Source: Laccaria trichodermophora
Lineage: Eukaryota; Basidiomycota; Agaricomycetes; Agaricales; Hydnangiaceae
Assembly (NCBI GenBank): GCA_018417955.1
Contig: JACTVC010000019.1
Coordinates: forward strand, 930,001 to 994,000
Direction: 5' to 3'
Length of the DNA stretch: 64,000 nt
The number at the start of each line of letters is the position of its first letter. Positions within the stretch are counted from its first letter, which is position 1. Position numbers and translations under genes: made by a program. Under the pieces are notes generated by a model. The model ran no database searches, had not been told where the DNA came from, and was given only the letters and a program-made list of their open reading frames with translations. This document shows, piece after piece, positions 14,862-25,513 of the stretch.

Positions 14862-15532
14862 ATGCCGAAGGTGCGCTCTTGTCTCTGTCTTTTCAGCAGC
14901 TTGCTAACAACTTTTTGTCCTACTCTGTATAGAATAAGGGAAAGGTCTGAGCATCGTTCAAGACAGTCTGCTTCTCGTTGACTGAAACTTCTTCAGGGTG
15001 GTAAAAACAGGAGACGTGGAAAGAATGAGAACGACGATGACAAGCGTGAACTGGTCTTCAGAGAGGATGGCCAAGAGTACGCTCAAGTAACCAAGATGCT
15101 CGGAAACGGACGGCTTGAGGCCCAATGTTTTGACGGGGAGAAGAGGTTAGCTCACATCCGAGGAAAGATGAGGAAAAAGGTTCGTTTTTTGCCGTCTCAG
15201 TCTCCGAGGTCACCTAACACTTATTTTCTGCGCACCAAAAGGTCTGGATCAATCAAGGCGACATTGTGCTACTCTCTTTGCGGGATTTCCAAGATGACAA
15301 GGCGGATGTTATCGTGAAGTATACAGCTGACGAGGCCCGTAATCGTACGTCGCCCCCCCATCTCATTCTGAGTCATGAGCATAGCCTTAATCCTCCCGGC
15401 TCCGCAGTGAAAGCATACGGAGAACTACCCGAAAACGCCAAAATCAACGAGACGGATACCTTTGGTGAGGAAGACGGAGAATGTACATTTGAGTTTGGAG
15501 ACGAAGGAGAGGTCGACATTGACGATATCTAA
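14862..15532 (+). CDS. TIF11: translation initiation factor eIF1A
   Basis: Small ribosomal subunit factor that helps Met-tRNA binding and scanning. The first exons are tiny: MPK, then NKGK, then the main exon [19 protein letters not shown]. The OB-fold follows ([57 protein letters not shown]), then DEARNLKAYGELP and the usual acidic end (EVDIDDI). Length is about 140 residues, normal for eIF1A. Three-residue and four-residue leading exons are common for this gene in fungi and explain why no ordinary ORF begins at the true start. It sits 150 bases after CDC16 on the same strand. Confidence 0.94.
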
Positions 15533-15805
15533 AATCCACCAGGCATTACTTGCCCTGACGAGTGTACGAGCAGATTCAACGGTTTTCTTTATCCTTTCCT
15601 GTTGTCTTACTATAGCTGTATTGACGATTTTCTGCCATCCATCACGCATCATGTCTTGTACCCACAGAGAGAAATAGAACCACACTATTCACCAGCGCCG
15701 TTTGATTACAGCTCCTTAAGGCCTTAATCTTCATGCGTCTGGAGATGATACTTATTCGGAGGCGAATAAAGCCTCATATCCCAAAAACCCCCACGATAAT
15801 AAGCC

Positions 15806-16615
15806 TCACACCATCATCATCTTCAGTGTCTGTATATCTGGTATCACACCCTTTTCTTGTGTCATGTACTCCACGATGTCCATAGCGTCGCGTTTAAGAG
15901 CAATCTTCAACATCCTGGAGTCGAGAAGAACCCGATCCTCGAGTTTCCGCTTCTTTGCCGTTCCTATGTTCAGAGAGGCTTTATCCTCTCTCTCGACCAG
16001 CATCTTTACCAAAGCGAGGTCCTTTTGCCTTATCGCCACTACTACGGCGAGATTGTTCTTGAGCGCCGGTGATGCACCTAAATCCAAGAGGAATCGGATG
16101 AGGGGGATACATCCGGCATGCACAGCCCTTGTTAGAGCGTAACCGGAATGAGAATTGATGTCCGGAGGCGGAATTCCGGGGGTATCGTAGAGGTAGCGAA
16201 GGAGCGGAAGAGGAGGATCGTCCCTCTTCCAATCGGATACGTCCTTTCGAGGGATGAGTGTCCGAAAAAGCCTTCTAGGGAGTTCGCAGAAGGCAGAAAC
16301 ACGGAAATGTTCGTGTCCCTCCAAGAGTTCGTGGATGGATTTGAGGACATCCTCTGAGCACAGAGGATATCGAAGAGCTCTCGTATAAACAACCGAGAGA
16401 TCAGGGGAACAGACGCGCGATAATATGTATTGCGCGTGAAAGTGCGGTGAAGCGGACCTGAAGACTTGATAAAAACGTCGAGACACCAGCGGAAGAGATG
16501 GCGACAGCGCCCACAGCTGCAATTCATAGAGAAGCTTTCACAGACTGAGTTAGCGTCTGATAAAACGGCAACTTGGATTTACCTCTATTGGCAATCTCTG
16601 CAATCCGACCTCCAT
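15806..16615 (-). CDS. F-box-like protein with ankyrin-type repeats
   Basis: Probable substrate adaptor of an SCF ubiquitin ligase; substrate unknown. Exon 1 (16615-16583) encodes MEVGLQRLPIE. After an intron of 48 nt the protein continues LLYELQLWALSPSLPLVSRR FYQVF, so the F-box-like helix pair LPIELLYELQLWALSPSLPL is formed only after splicing. The middle shows a helical region (LKSIHELLEGHEHFRVSAFC). Degenerate ankyrin-like repeats follow (SGYALTRAVHAGCIPLIRFL, LDLGASPALKNNLAVVVAIR, DLALVKMLVEREDKASLN, MLKIALKRDAMDIVEYMTQE). This arrangement is known from agaricomycete families of this kind. About 250 residues. The 3' end faces the 3' end of eIF1A. Confidence 0.75.
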
Positions 16616-16724
16616 TATTGAGGTAAGCAAAAGGCATCATTCATGTTACAACTTTTCTATAATACACGTGACCTGAACTACTCGGCAGGAAAGTACTCTG
16701 GAATTAGTTTCCTACAGTTACCAG

Positions 16725-17800
16725 TCAAAGAAGCGACGGAATGTAAAATAAAATCACCCACTCGTACACGCCCTTGTCTTTGTTACTCCAGACCACAAAG
16801 ACAATTCTATCCAGCTGACGGAGGCTTTAGTTAGCGTCCAGACGCGTGATGTATCATAAACTCACCTTGTCTCCGACCTCCGATTCGCAGAACTTCCTTA
16901 CCTCGTCCAGCGCGACGCGAGTCGCAGCTTCGATGGGATAGCCATATATTCCCGTCGAGATCGATGGGAAAGCCTGCCACAAAAAGGAATCAACACCGGG
17001 AATATGATGCACATCGTCCAACCACCAACAATGTGTCGCAATGAGTGGTCAACTGCCAGCTGCAAGCTTGTTCTGTAACAAGACGCCAACAGCTCAGCAC
17101 TATCTTCCTCGTTTTCAGAGGAATAGATAGGTCCAACTGTGTGGATCACATGGGCACTGTTAAACCAGTCACAAACTATCCAGATGGGAACAGATGGGAA
17201 CGACAAACGCAGGGAGGTCGTATCCTCTGGTGATTTTGGATTGCCCAGTCAGACATCCATTCAACCCACGACCTACACCACTATAACGAGAACTCATCGA
17301 TGAGTTAAGTAGATCGACATACATTCATCGACCAGCTTTGGTCCCGCCGCGGAATGAATAGCGCCATCGACTGCAATTATAACATTGAAGTCAAAAGCTA
17401 ACAAATACGATGGCGTACATACCTCCACCACCACCTAAGTAGGTTAAATGAAGCTGATTACAGTTAATCGTGGATCGTTTCGAAGGGTCGCTGACCTAGA
17501 AGGCTCTTATTTGCAGCATTGACGATAGAATCCAGTCCAAGTCGTGTGATATCCCCTTGACTAGAACGAGAGTCTCGTTAGATTCACCATCACACAGACG
17601 TCTACCGATTGTTCTCACTAAAGGCAGACGCGACCAAGGAGGGCAGAATTTGGCTTATAATGAACATTTTCCGCCGCAGCTGCTTGCAGGACCTTGCTCT
17701 GGTAGAGTTGGCCAATGGTTTGAATCTTTCCTAGGCGAACTACGAAACTTGCATCAGGCTCAGAGGCAGACGCGTCTGATTGAGGGCTCGGGTTTGACAT
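16725..17800 (-). CDS. macrodomain protein, MacroD-type ADP-ribose hydrolase
   Basis: Expected to remove mono-ADP-ribose from proteins or hydrolyse O-acetyl-ADP-ribose. Seven or so exons join in phase. The N-terminus is MSNPSPQSDASASEPD, then LGKIQTIGQLYQSKVLQ. The macrodomain follows: LYQGDITRLGLDSIVNAANK, SLLGGGGVDGAIHSAAG (the diagnostic MacroD glycine loop), GLNGCLTGQSKITRGYDLPA, AHVIHTVGPIYS, a helix LASCYRTSLQLAVDHSLRHI, and AFPSISTGIYGYPIEAATRV before the final strand LDRIVFVVWSNKDKGVYE. The asparagine in NAAN and the GGGGVDGAIH loop are intact, so activity is likely. The glycine loop is itself split by an intron: one exon carries only the middle glycines (near 17420). The stop at 16725 follows EWVILFYIPSLL. 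Confidence 0.9.
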
Positions 17801-18193
17801 GGTTGAAGGTCAGAGTGTGAGATGAGTCACCTCGCGTTTCCCGCACCTGAAGTAGGTTAGATCAAGGTTTCTCAGATAAGCAGCTGAACTGATGTGTTGT
17901 ACAGTAGTTTGGCTAAGAGTACAGTGTCGTTTACAGAAAGCGTGGAACCAGCGCAGTGTGCGAATAGAAGGCATGCAGGTATGAGATGTTTCCCAATACA
18001 GAATGGAGATATGAAGAATCAAAAAAGAAGAGAAATCGTCGAACAACATAGGCGTGAGAGTGATATGCAAACGGTTCCTCCGAGATTATGCCAAAGCTTG
18101 GGTGTGTAATAATTATAGGCGGTAGTGTGGGTAAACCTATCAATCCGTTATGTTAGCATACGAGAGTACTGCCGAGACAGAAACGCACAGAAA
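17801..18193. other. intergenic between two minus-strand genes
   Basis: About 390 bases between the end of the kinase gene and the start of the macrodomain gene. Overlapping short frames on both strands have no motif. It should contain the macrodomain promoter. Confidence 0.4.
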
Positions 18194-19792
18194 TCATAAT
18201 GCGACATGTTGGTTCCTGGAGACTGGTATTATTGACGGCAGAGTGTGCCGTTCATCGCTTCCTAGCATAGGGGAGCCTGCCAAGGACCGTTCTACCACCG
18301 TAGCCGTCGGTATAATGGTGGCACTCGCCGAAGGCGCCAGTGTGCGATCGGTGTTGTCAGATTGCGTTCCAAGCGCGACCACGGGTTGATTGTGGGGGTA
18401 GTATGACATGCGTTTCGAGCTGCCAAAGTCATACACGGTGAACCTGGAGGAGTAGGTAAGCAATCTCATTTTGGAACAAGGACATGTACCCACTGTTCCT
18501 CAAGCTGCCGTAGTTCAGGTTTCATTTTCTCCAAGTCTGGATTCGCCTTACGTTTCGTATGTGTGAGAGGCTTCTCGACCATCAGAAACTCGTCGAGCTC
18601 GTGAGATACGTCAAAGTTGGCTGCCTTCATCTACAATGCGGCGTCAGTCCGTGAAAACAATGATGCGAAGGCAAAGTGGCGTACGTCAGGAACGAACGGT
18701 GGTTGGCAGGTCTTGCTCTCGAGGTTGTCCCAGTCAATGCAGCTGAACCAAGGATGTTGACGGATGTCTTCGAATCCTTGCCCGTCTGGTTGGCAGCCCA
18801 AACGAGTGGTAGGATCACGATCAATGAACTAAGCTACATTAAGCCACAAGAGGAGAGGGAGAAAAAATTGGGAACTTACCCCTTTCAATGCCAAGATCGC
18901 TTCATCACTACATCGAGGGCCCGTGGCATCATCGGGAAATTTGAGAGGTTCTTTGAGAATAGAATCCCTCATCTTCTCCGCGTTCCGACCATCAAAGGGG
19001 CGTTTATGATACAGAAGCTCATATGCGGTGATGCCTAAACTCCACCAGTCAATTTGCCATGAATAGCCCTTTTTGTTGATAACTTGAGGTGCCATATATG
19101 CCATGCTACCCGCAACGCTCGAGTGCAAGCGTCGTTCAGAGTAGTGTATGGCGACGTTGAAGTCTGTTATATGGGCGTGTCCAGCTGAATCAAGGAGAAT
19201 GTTATCTGGCTTCAAATCACTAAAGATAGTTTTGAGAACGACAATAAGGCGATGAAAGGTTGAGCATACCGATGAATTATACGTTGCTGGTGAAGGTACT
19301 CCAAAGCACAAGACAGCTCTGCCATCCAAAATCTAACCACTTCCTCTCTGATGAATCCCCTGCGTTCCAAGTGGACTGAACAAAGGTTAGCACCGGAGAG
19401 CGGGTCAAAGCCTCTGGACATACATCGCAAGTCACCACCGAGCATCAAATCTAACACAAAGAAACAGTTTTCGTCATCCTGGAAGGCGTATCGCATGTTG
19501 ACAACAAATGGGTGGTCAATCTAGCAAAGGGGCTTGAGTGAAAGAAAGGGGAAGCCACTAGGAAACGAACCTCTTCAAGGAGCCTACGTTCTTGGATAAT
19601 ATTCGCGACAGCCTTCTGTCTGATGCAGCGGGCTTTGTCGATATATTTGAGAGCATAGAGTTTCTTTGATCGTTTATGCTCGACCACCCGTACCTTGCCA
19701 AAGGCACCCTTGCCGACAGCGCGATGGAGGTCGAAGTGGTAGAGGGTGACCTCACTATCGAAGTCAATGGGTTCAGAGAAGCAGCATCCCAT
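18194..19792 (-). CDS. AGC-related protein kinase, STK32/YANK type
   Basis: Serine/threonine kinase with a probable membrane anchor: it begins MGCCFSEP, a good N-myristoylation plus cysteine-palmitoylation signal. Kinase landmarks in order are GKGAFGKV (glycine loop), LYALKYIDK (VAIK-type lysine), FVLDLMLGGDLR, IIHRDLKPDNILL (catalytic loop) and HITDFNVAI. The last has DFN in place of DFG, as is usual for YANK kinases. The activation segment reads AGSMAYMAPQVINKKGYSWQ, with Q where APE has E. Then IDWWSLGITAYELL, RPFDGRNAEK and a C-terminal extension (FIDRDPTTRLGCQPDGQGFE, ISQ-like docking tail, KRKANPDLEKMKPELRQLEE) appear. The last exon is serine/threonine-rich and ends RNQHVAL. Start codon, glycine loop and catalytic residues are all intact. 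Confidence 0.88.
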
Positions 19793-20109
19793 ATCACAGT
19801 TGAAGAGTAAAAGAAAGGGGCCGGGTTGAGATTATAAGCACAGAATACAAGGCACTGGCAGGCACTTTGATTCGGCGCTTTGCCCACCCACAGCTTCTGT
19901 TTTCGGACCAAAGACAATAACCAGGCGACGGTGAGTCCGAGTTACATCGTCAAGCGGCTTTATCGAAGTAAAAAGACAAAAAGATTGCAACTCCAACGAC
20001 TGTCCCCAATAATATCCTAGAAATCACTCTATTCCAAGCTTGGTTAGTCCTTTGTTGACACAGTGGAGCGCCCATTCTAAGCCCGCTCTTCACTCCATCC
20101 ATCCACCTT
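19793..20109. promoter_or_regulatory. divergent intergenic region
   Basis: About 320 bases between the divergent starts of the kinase and the YVC1-type channel gene. It must hold both promoters. No specific site was recognised. Confidence 0.4.
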
Positions 20110-23100
20110 ATGGATCCTGAGCAACCGTCGTCCGCTTTACTGGCACCTACGCTCGAAAATCTCGCTTCTGTCAAGGTCTTTCCCCTCATCCCAGCTCTCA
20201 AGAAGGATGTTATCGTATGTGCAAGCCTCGTGACGGTCCTTCTACCAGAAATTCACATTTCCTTTTACAGAACACAATTGGTGTGCCCAGTCTATTCAGT
20301 TCCATGTTTTCTAATTCCCTCACATTCAGACAGTGCTCTCAGTTGGGAGTTAGTGCTTTTTCAGATACCATTTATGTACGCATCTGACAACCATCCTAGC
20401 CAGCTGACCGCAGCAGATATCAACTTTACAATTGTCAGGCCAATTGTGAATAAGTATGCTCGACTCAAAAACATGGCCGTCGTATACGCATGTCTCGTTG
20501 TGCGGTCATATTTCCTATCAGAATCAGATTCCAACCTTGCTTTTGCCGGCGTCATGCTCTCCCGTGCGAATTTATGTGAAATTCTGGCCTACAAGCTTCT
20601 TGGTCCCTTCGCGACAAATTATTTCCAGCTGGTTGCCGTGCTGACGACAAGTTGGAGCCCTTTAGCTGGTGCGACGCGTGAGATCGTCGTCGAAGTAGAG
20701 CAGAATTTAGGAGCTCGCGACGTGGAATCCTCACAGAGCGCCCTAGAGGTTCGTTCCTTGTCATTGTTTCGAAAACGGAAAGGCAACCCCTGTACACACA
20801 GATGGCTATTTCAACAGATGCCAAAGCTTTCTTATCTTCTCCCGTGACCCAAAAGGTGGTGAACGATATTTATAACGGCACCGTCGTCTTCTCGCACACA
20901 GCGCATCGATCTATTCTGGCGGATAATTATAAACCCCGTGCAATTGAAATTTATGACCCTCAAGCAGCCCCATTTCTTGACCACTATAGGTTTGGCTATT
21001 CACGCGTGTATCCCGTCTCTTTGTTGACAAGATAATCAGACTCAGGGTTCCGAAATATGGCAATTACTTCGAATTCCTCAATTTTGCTCTTCTACTTCTT
21101 ACGTTTGTACTATGCCTCTCGAGTCAGTTTATCTCTTACACATTCATTAATTTGGGCTCTTGAGCATCCTCTAGCCCAGGATAAGACGAAATTGACAATT
21201 TGGGAGGTAGCATTCATCATCTTTGGGAGTGCATTTGCTTTGGAAGAATATACCGCGGCAACAGAACACGGCTGGATCAGTAAGTCTTTCACCCGTCATC
21301 TGGTAATCTTTATCTCATCCTTTGCCCTACTTAGTCTATATTGCGAACGTGAGCGAACATCTATCCACCGAACTACTTTTTCATGTGGTTTTAGACGTGG
21401 AACGCCTTTGATTTCTCGCTTGTTGTTATTTTCCTTGCGTACCTTGGATTGAGAATCAAGGGCCTCAGTTTCAACGACTGTGATCTCCCCCATCTTTGTC
21501 CTATTTTTTTTTACTGAATTGAAATTTCTAGTGTCAACATCCAGTATGGCTTTCGACATCTTGTCGTGCGCTGCTTGTATCCTATTCCCGAGGTACCAGA
21601 GAATTTTCATCATTCATTTCGTTTGATGTCGACTCATGAGCAGGCTGGCCTTTTTTGCTGTATCAGACAACGTAGTCGTGCTGTGAATAAACCCTTCTTA
21701 CCTCCGTGATCAAACTCAAAACTAACTAGGAACACAGGTCTCTCCGTGCCATGATAGCGCAATTTGTGTTCTTCATTGGCATAGCAGCCATCTGCTTTTC
21801 TGGCCTCCTGTTTGCTTTATGGACTCTTGGTAAGTATATTTCACTACAATCTTCTTCTCCCTAACGCTCCTAAAGCCATAGATAATAGCACCCAGCAAAC
21901 TTCTTGGTCTATCAGTTCAATAGCCTGGCTGATGGTCCAGATCTGGTTTGGGAATACCTCTCTCAGTTTTGATCAAGCGACTAGTTTCCACCCAATTCTA
22001 GGCCCAATTCTTATGACCATTTTTGCTGCTCTATCTAATACCCTGCTTCTGACCAGTACGTATGCCCACATTGTACTGCATGATCGGACTAACCCTTTCT
22101 AATCTTTAGTCCTTATCTGTATATTATCAAATACTGTTGCAAGGATCGACTCGGTATGCTATAACGATGCTTGTCACTGCCTACCTGCTCACCAGGCTTT
22201 TTACTACACAAGAATGCCACACAGGAGGTTTGTGCAAAAATGTCTACCACACAAAGTTTGCTCACTCAGTATCATAGCATCTCTACCAGTATACCATATC
22301 GACAATCGAAGGGTAAGCTCGTGCTCATTGGCGAACAATTCCTCCTTTGACTTTTGTCTCAGCGTCAAGTCTGATGCCCTCTTCTCATACCAGCCACCTT
22401 TTAACCTTCTCGCCTTGATTATCTTGAAACCAGCTAGCTGGTTTCTATCGCCTCGCGCTCTCCATTCCACCAACGTTTTCCTCATCAAGTTGACAAGCCT
22501 CCCTCAACTCATAGTAATTGGGTTGTACGAACGATACTTGTGTAGCAGCCGAAGACTCAGATCGTCAGGAAAAGATGCTGCCTATTCTTTTTACAACAGC
22601 CTGCCTCGTCACATCAAGAACATACCCCTGGTTGAAGCCCTTGTGGGTTCTGCTTCCAATGACCTATACGATGCCATCTTTGAAGTTGAGGTAGCTGAAG
22701 ATTTTGACATCTTTGACGAATCCGATGACGACGCTCCTGCCTTGCGCTCCATCGATTCCAGGGAGAATATTCGCGCCAGAGGAACATCGCCGGGGCCCGA
22801 ACGCCGAAAACGACCACCTAGCTTGAATGCCTCTCGGGTCGGCCCTAGCCCTCAAGCGTCCCCCAGGCAACAGGTTATCAGTACACTCTCTCCGAATGAC
22901 ATTCCCCAAGCTTCTCCCAGGCAACGGGTTATTAGTACCCTCTCTCCAAATGACGTTTTCGCATCTCCAGATGCAATAACGACCAGCTTCAGGAGTCCGT
23001 TAGCAAGGCTCTTCAGTCAGCGCAGTCCTGTTGATGGCCCAGCCGTTGGTGAAGCCAGTCTCAAGCGGATCGAAACACTTCTCGATGATGTGCGCAGCTT

Positions 23101-23273
23101 GCCTATTCAGCGTTTGAAGGAAGAGATGAAAGAACTTCAGGTCATTCCATTTCCTCTCCTGTTTTCGGAGCTAAAACGTCAGCCTTCAGGATCGTCAAGC
23201 TCGTATTGAGAACCTCCTCTTGATGCTCACGCGAGGTATGCGAAATGAAAAACAAGGCACTATTTCGACATGA
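20110..23273 (+). CDS. YVC1: TRP-type vacuolar cation channel, YVC1/TRPY family
   Basis: Calcium-permeable cation channel expected on the vacuole membrane, releasing Ca2+ on osmotic or mechanical stress. About a dozen exons. The soluble N-terminal domain contains LTAADINFTIVRPIVNKYAR, VVYACLVVRSYFL and ANLCEILAYKLLGPF. The membrane part has several hydrophobic helices: NYFEFLNFALLLLTFVL; LTIWEVAFIIFGSAFALEEY; the region around AFDFSLVVIFLAYLGL; LRAMIAQFVFFIGIAAICFS; and the pore-side segment SISSIAWLMVQIWFGNTSLS. The C-terminal half has PPFNLLALIILKPASWFLSP and TSLPQLIVIGLYERYL, typical of fungal YVC1, then a long serine/proline tail with a tandem repeat. The last intron ends in CCTTCAG, giving a final exon DRQARIENLLLMLTRG that stops at 23271-23273. 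Neighbouring genes are unrelated. Confidence 0.85.
22853..22960 (+). repeat. 54-bp tandem duplication inside the YVC1 tail
   Basis: Two adjacent copies of a 54 bp unit (18 codons) encode QASPRQQVISTLSPNDI and QASPRQRVISTLSPNDV. The copies differ at several third positions, so the duplication is not very recent. It lies in the cytosolic serine/proline-rich tail. Confidence 0.85.
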
Positions 23274-23928
23274 AGCAGTCTCCAAGGGGGTCCCACTCTG
23301 TTGAGTATGAGGTGATGGAGTCAGTGGGGCGGGGTAATTGGACACGTTGCGGACCTAGTGATGGCTGGTTCCACGCCTAAATCTGAGTTACGGTGGGATG
23401 GCACGGGGAAGGGGAGAGGGTGTACTCGGTTATGGATTCTGCTAGTCCCACGCTTGGGGAGTCGATATGTCCTGATACCTATTTTGTCTGCAGGTCAGAA
23501 TAAAACAACTCAGTTATCCTTGAGTACCCTCGTAAACCCTTACAAAACCAATTGTTCCTCATTGGGACCGCTCCGGAATAACTCTATCTAGCTCCGTGCA
23601 GGGCCTGGTTGAGCAACACATCTATCTCGTTCGGCGTCGCTTCGAGCTTGAGGCTACGATTAAAAACGAGGGTCAGAAACCGAATTGACGGGCTCGTGGC
23701 ACAGAATCCTGCTGATCAAGCCGAGCGTTGTGAACGCCTACCTCGCGGGCTGAATAAAACTCGTCTTTTTAGCCGTTTTTTGTGTGCAATGTTTGAAGGA
23801 AAGCATTTGGTCTGCAGCAGAAGCCATGATGAGAAATCTCTCAAGTAGAGCTACCAGTGTCTCGAATCGTCTATCCTTGAATTTCTTTGTACATCAGTTC
23901 GGGTCGATATCTCTACCTTGAAAAGAAT
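23274..23928. other. convergent intergenic region
   Basis: About 650 bases between the 3' ends of the channel gene and the broken kinase gene. Short frames show no motif, and nothing else was seen. Confidence 0.4.
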
Positions 23929-25319
23929 CTACGATCTGTCTATCTCAGCCATCTCATCGTGTGTCTCGGATGGGTTGCCAAAAGGTCGACATGTCTCTAA
24001 GTCAACCAACAAAACCTTACCATTATCTCTTCTACAAAAGTTACGACGTGCTATATCGCCGTGGATATACCCAGTATCGTGAATGCGCTTGAGAGCCGCC
24101 TTCATATTTGCGCGAAGTGTTGGACTGATTTGTTCGTCTTCAGGGATGGCATTACCAACAGGTTCTAAAGCGAGGAACTGCAGAATCCCCCAAATTTCAT
24201 AGAAGCCGAACACTTTGGGTATCACCTTGCCTTGGAGATCTTGCAAAGCAGCATACGCGCGGGCTTCATCATATAGTGAAGTTGCTGCATCAGGACAGCG
24301 CAAGGCATCAACAACTTTGCCAAAAGCGGGGATGGTATTATTTCTGGATGATAGAAATTCTGCTGTGACGACACAGCCATTTGCTCCACGGCGAACGGAG
24401 CTAAGGTTGAAGTGGCATAACCGAAAGTCGATGGCGAGACACTCACCATGGATGGGTTGCATACGATATCTTTTAGCGGCGCCAACAGCTGACTTCCTGT
24501 TCTTCAAGACAGTCCCCGACAATCCAGAGGTTCGACTCGGATGGGTCAGAACCTGGGGTGGAGGATGAGTAGAACCAGTCCGCCTCTGCAAGCAACACCA
24601 TGCCAACGAATGCCTTTAACATGGAAATTGGTTGGCCAGCTCTGTTTAGCTCGAGGAGATAGTACTGGAGGGTCTTGCGATCTGGCCTTTCAGCGCGACG
24701 CAGGAACAAGGCATGCTTCCAATTAGTGAGGATGCCAAACTTGTTGTTGTTAAATGTCATATACCCATAGATCTGATCAAGAGCATGCACGCAGGGGTCT
24801 TTAGGGTGGTCATTAGAGGTCGTGACAAGCTTCACCAGGTCCAGAGCCCACCAAGGTTTGCACTCAACCTACACCAGCAGGGTTTAACAAGTCACAGATA
24901 GGAGTTGATACACGTACAATAAGTTTCGGGTGCGGCTATGATGCAGAAGACGTGATCCACGAGAAATCTGGATCTCCAAGAATTGCACTATTCCTGCCAC
25001 CTGGCTGGGCGAAACGTCCATTCACCCCCAACCTCCTCAACACATTTGCAGCCGGTTTAAGTAATGTGTCCAATGCATGATGATGAATAGTCAATTCACT
25101 GTCAACAAAAGCGTCCGATGTCGGACCATCAATGTGAAAGGGGGTGCGTGCGTGAGGAATTGCTAAGATGGCATCGTGAATGTCATTGGGGAAGGAGGTC
25201 CACAGTGTGAGAGCCTTAAGATCTGTCCATAATTCGGAAGAGGGAGACCTAAGAGGCTCATATGCATTGTAGAACGAGGGCGGTGTGACGAACAGAGGAG
25301 AGTGTTTACTGAAGATCCT
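23929..25319 (-). pseudogene. nuclease-like domain fused to a protein-kinase-like domain, interrupted
   Basis: Agaricomycete gene of the type that joins a PD-(D/E)XK-like domain to a RIO/APH-like kinase domain. The N-terminal part shows AILGDPDFSW and, after a 49 nt intron, VECKPWWALDL. Together these look like the D..(D/E)xK core of restriction-like nucleases. A linker follows (IYGYMTFNNNKFGILTNWKH, RAGQPISMLKAFVGMVLLAE), then an 84 nt intron. The kinase-like part has a glycine-rich VRRGANGCVV, LYDEARAYAALQDLQGKVIP, FLALEPVGNAIPEDE, the catalytic-loop motif YIHGDIARRNF and metal-binding VLLVDLETCRPFG. An in-frame TAG at 24936-24938 lies between the two nuclease motifs where no intron of normal size fits. 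No ATG is visible for the first exon. It is therefore called a pseudogene; a sequencing error or an unusual intron remains possible. Confidence 0.6.
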
Positions 25320-25513
25320 ATGTCACATTCTTCGAATTTGTGACGGTCATGATGATGATGTCATGAACGAGATCGAGCATCTGTTTCCTGGAAAGACGCA
25401 ATCTCAAGAGTGACGAACATTCCTTCCTAAGTCGTTGGACAGTGTTCCTAGAATCTAGCAACTAAATAATGATTGTGTTGTCTTACATAAATATAGAGCT
25501 ACTCTAGAGCGCA

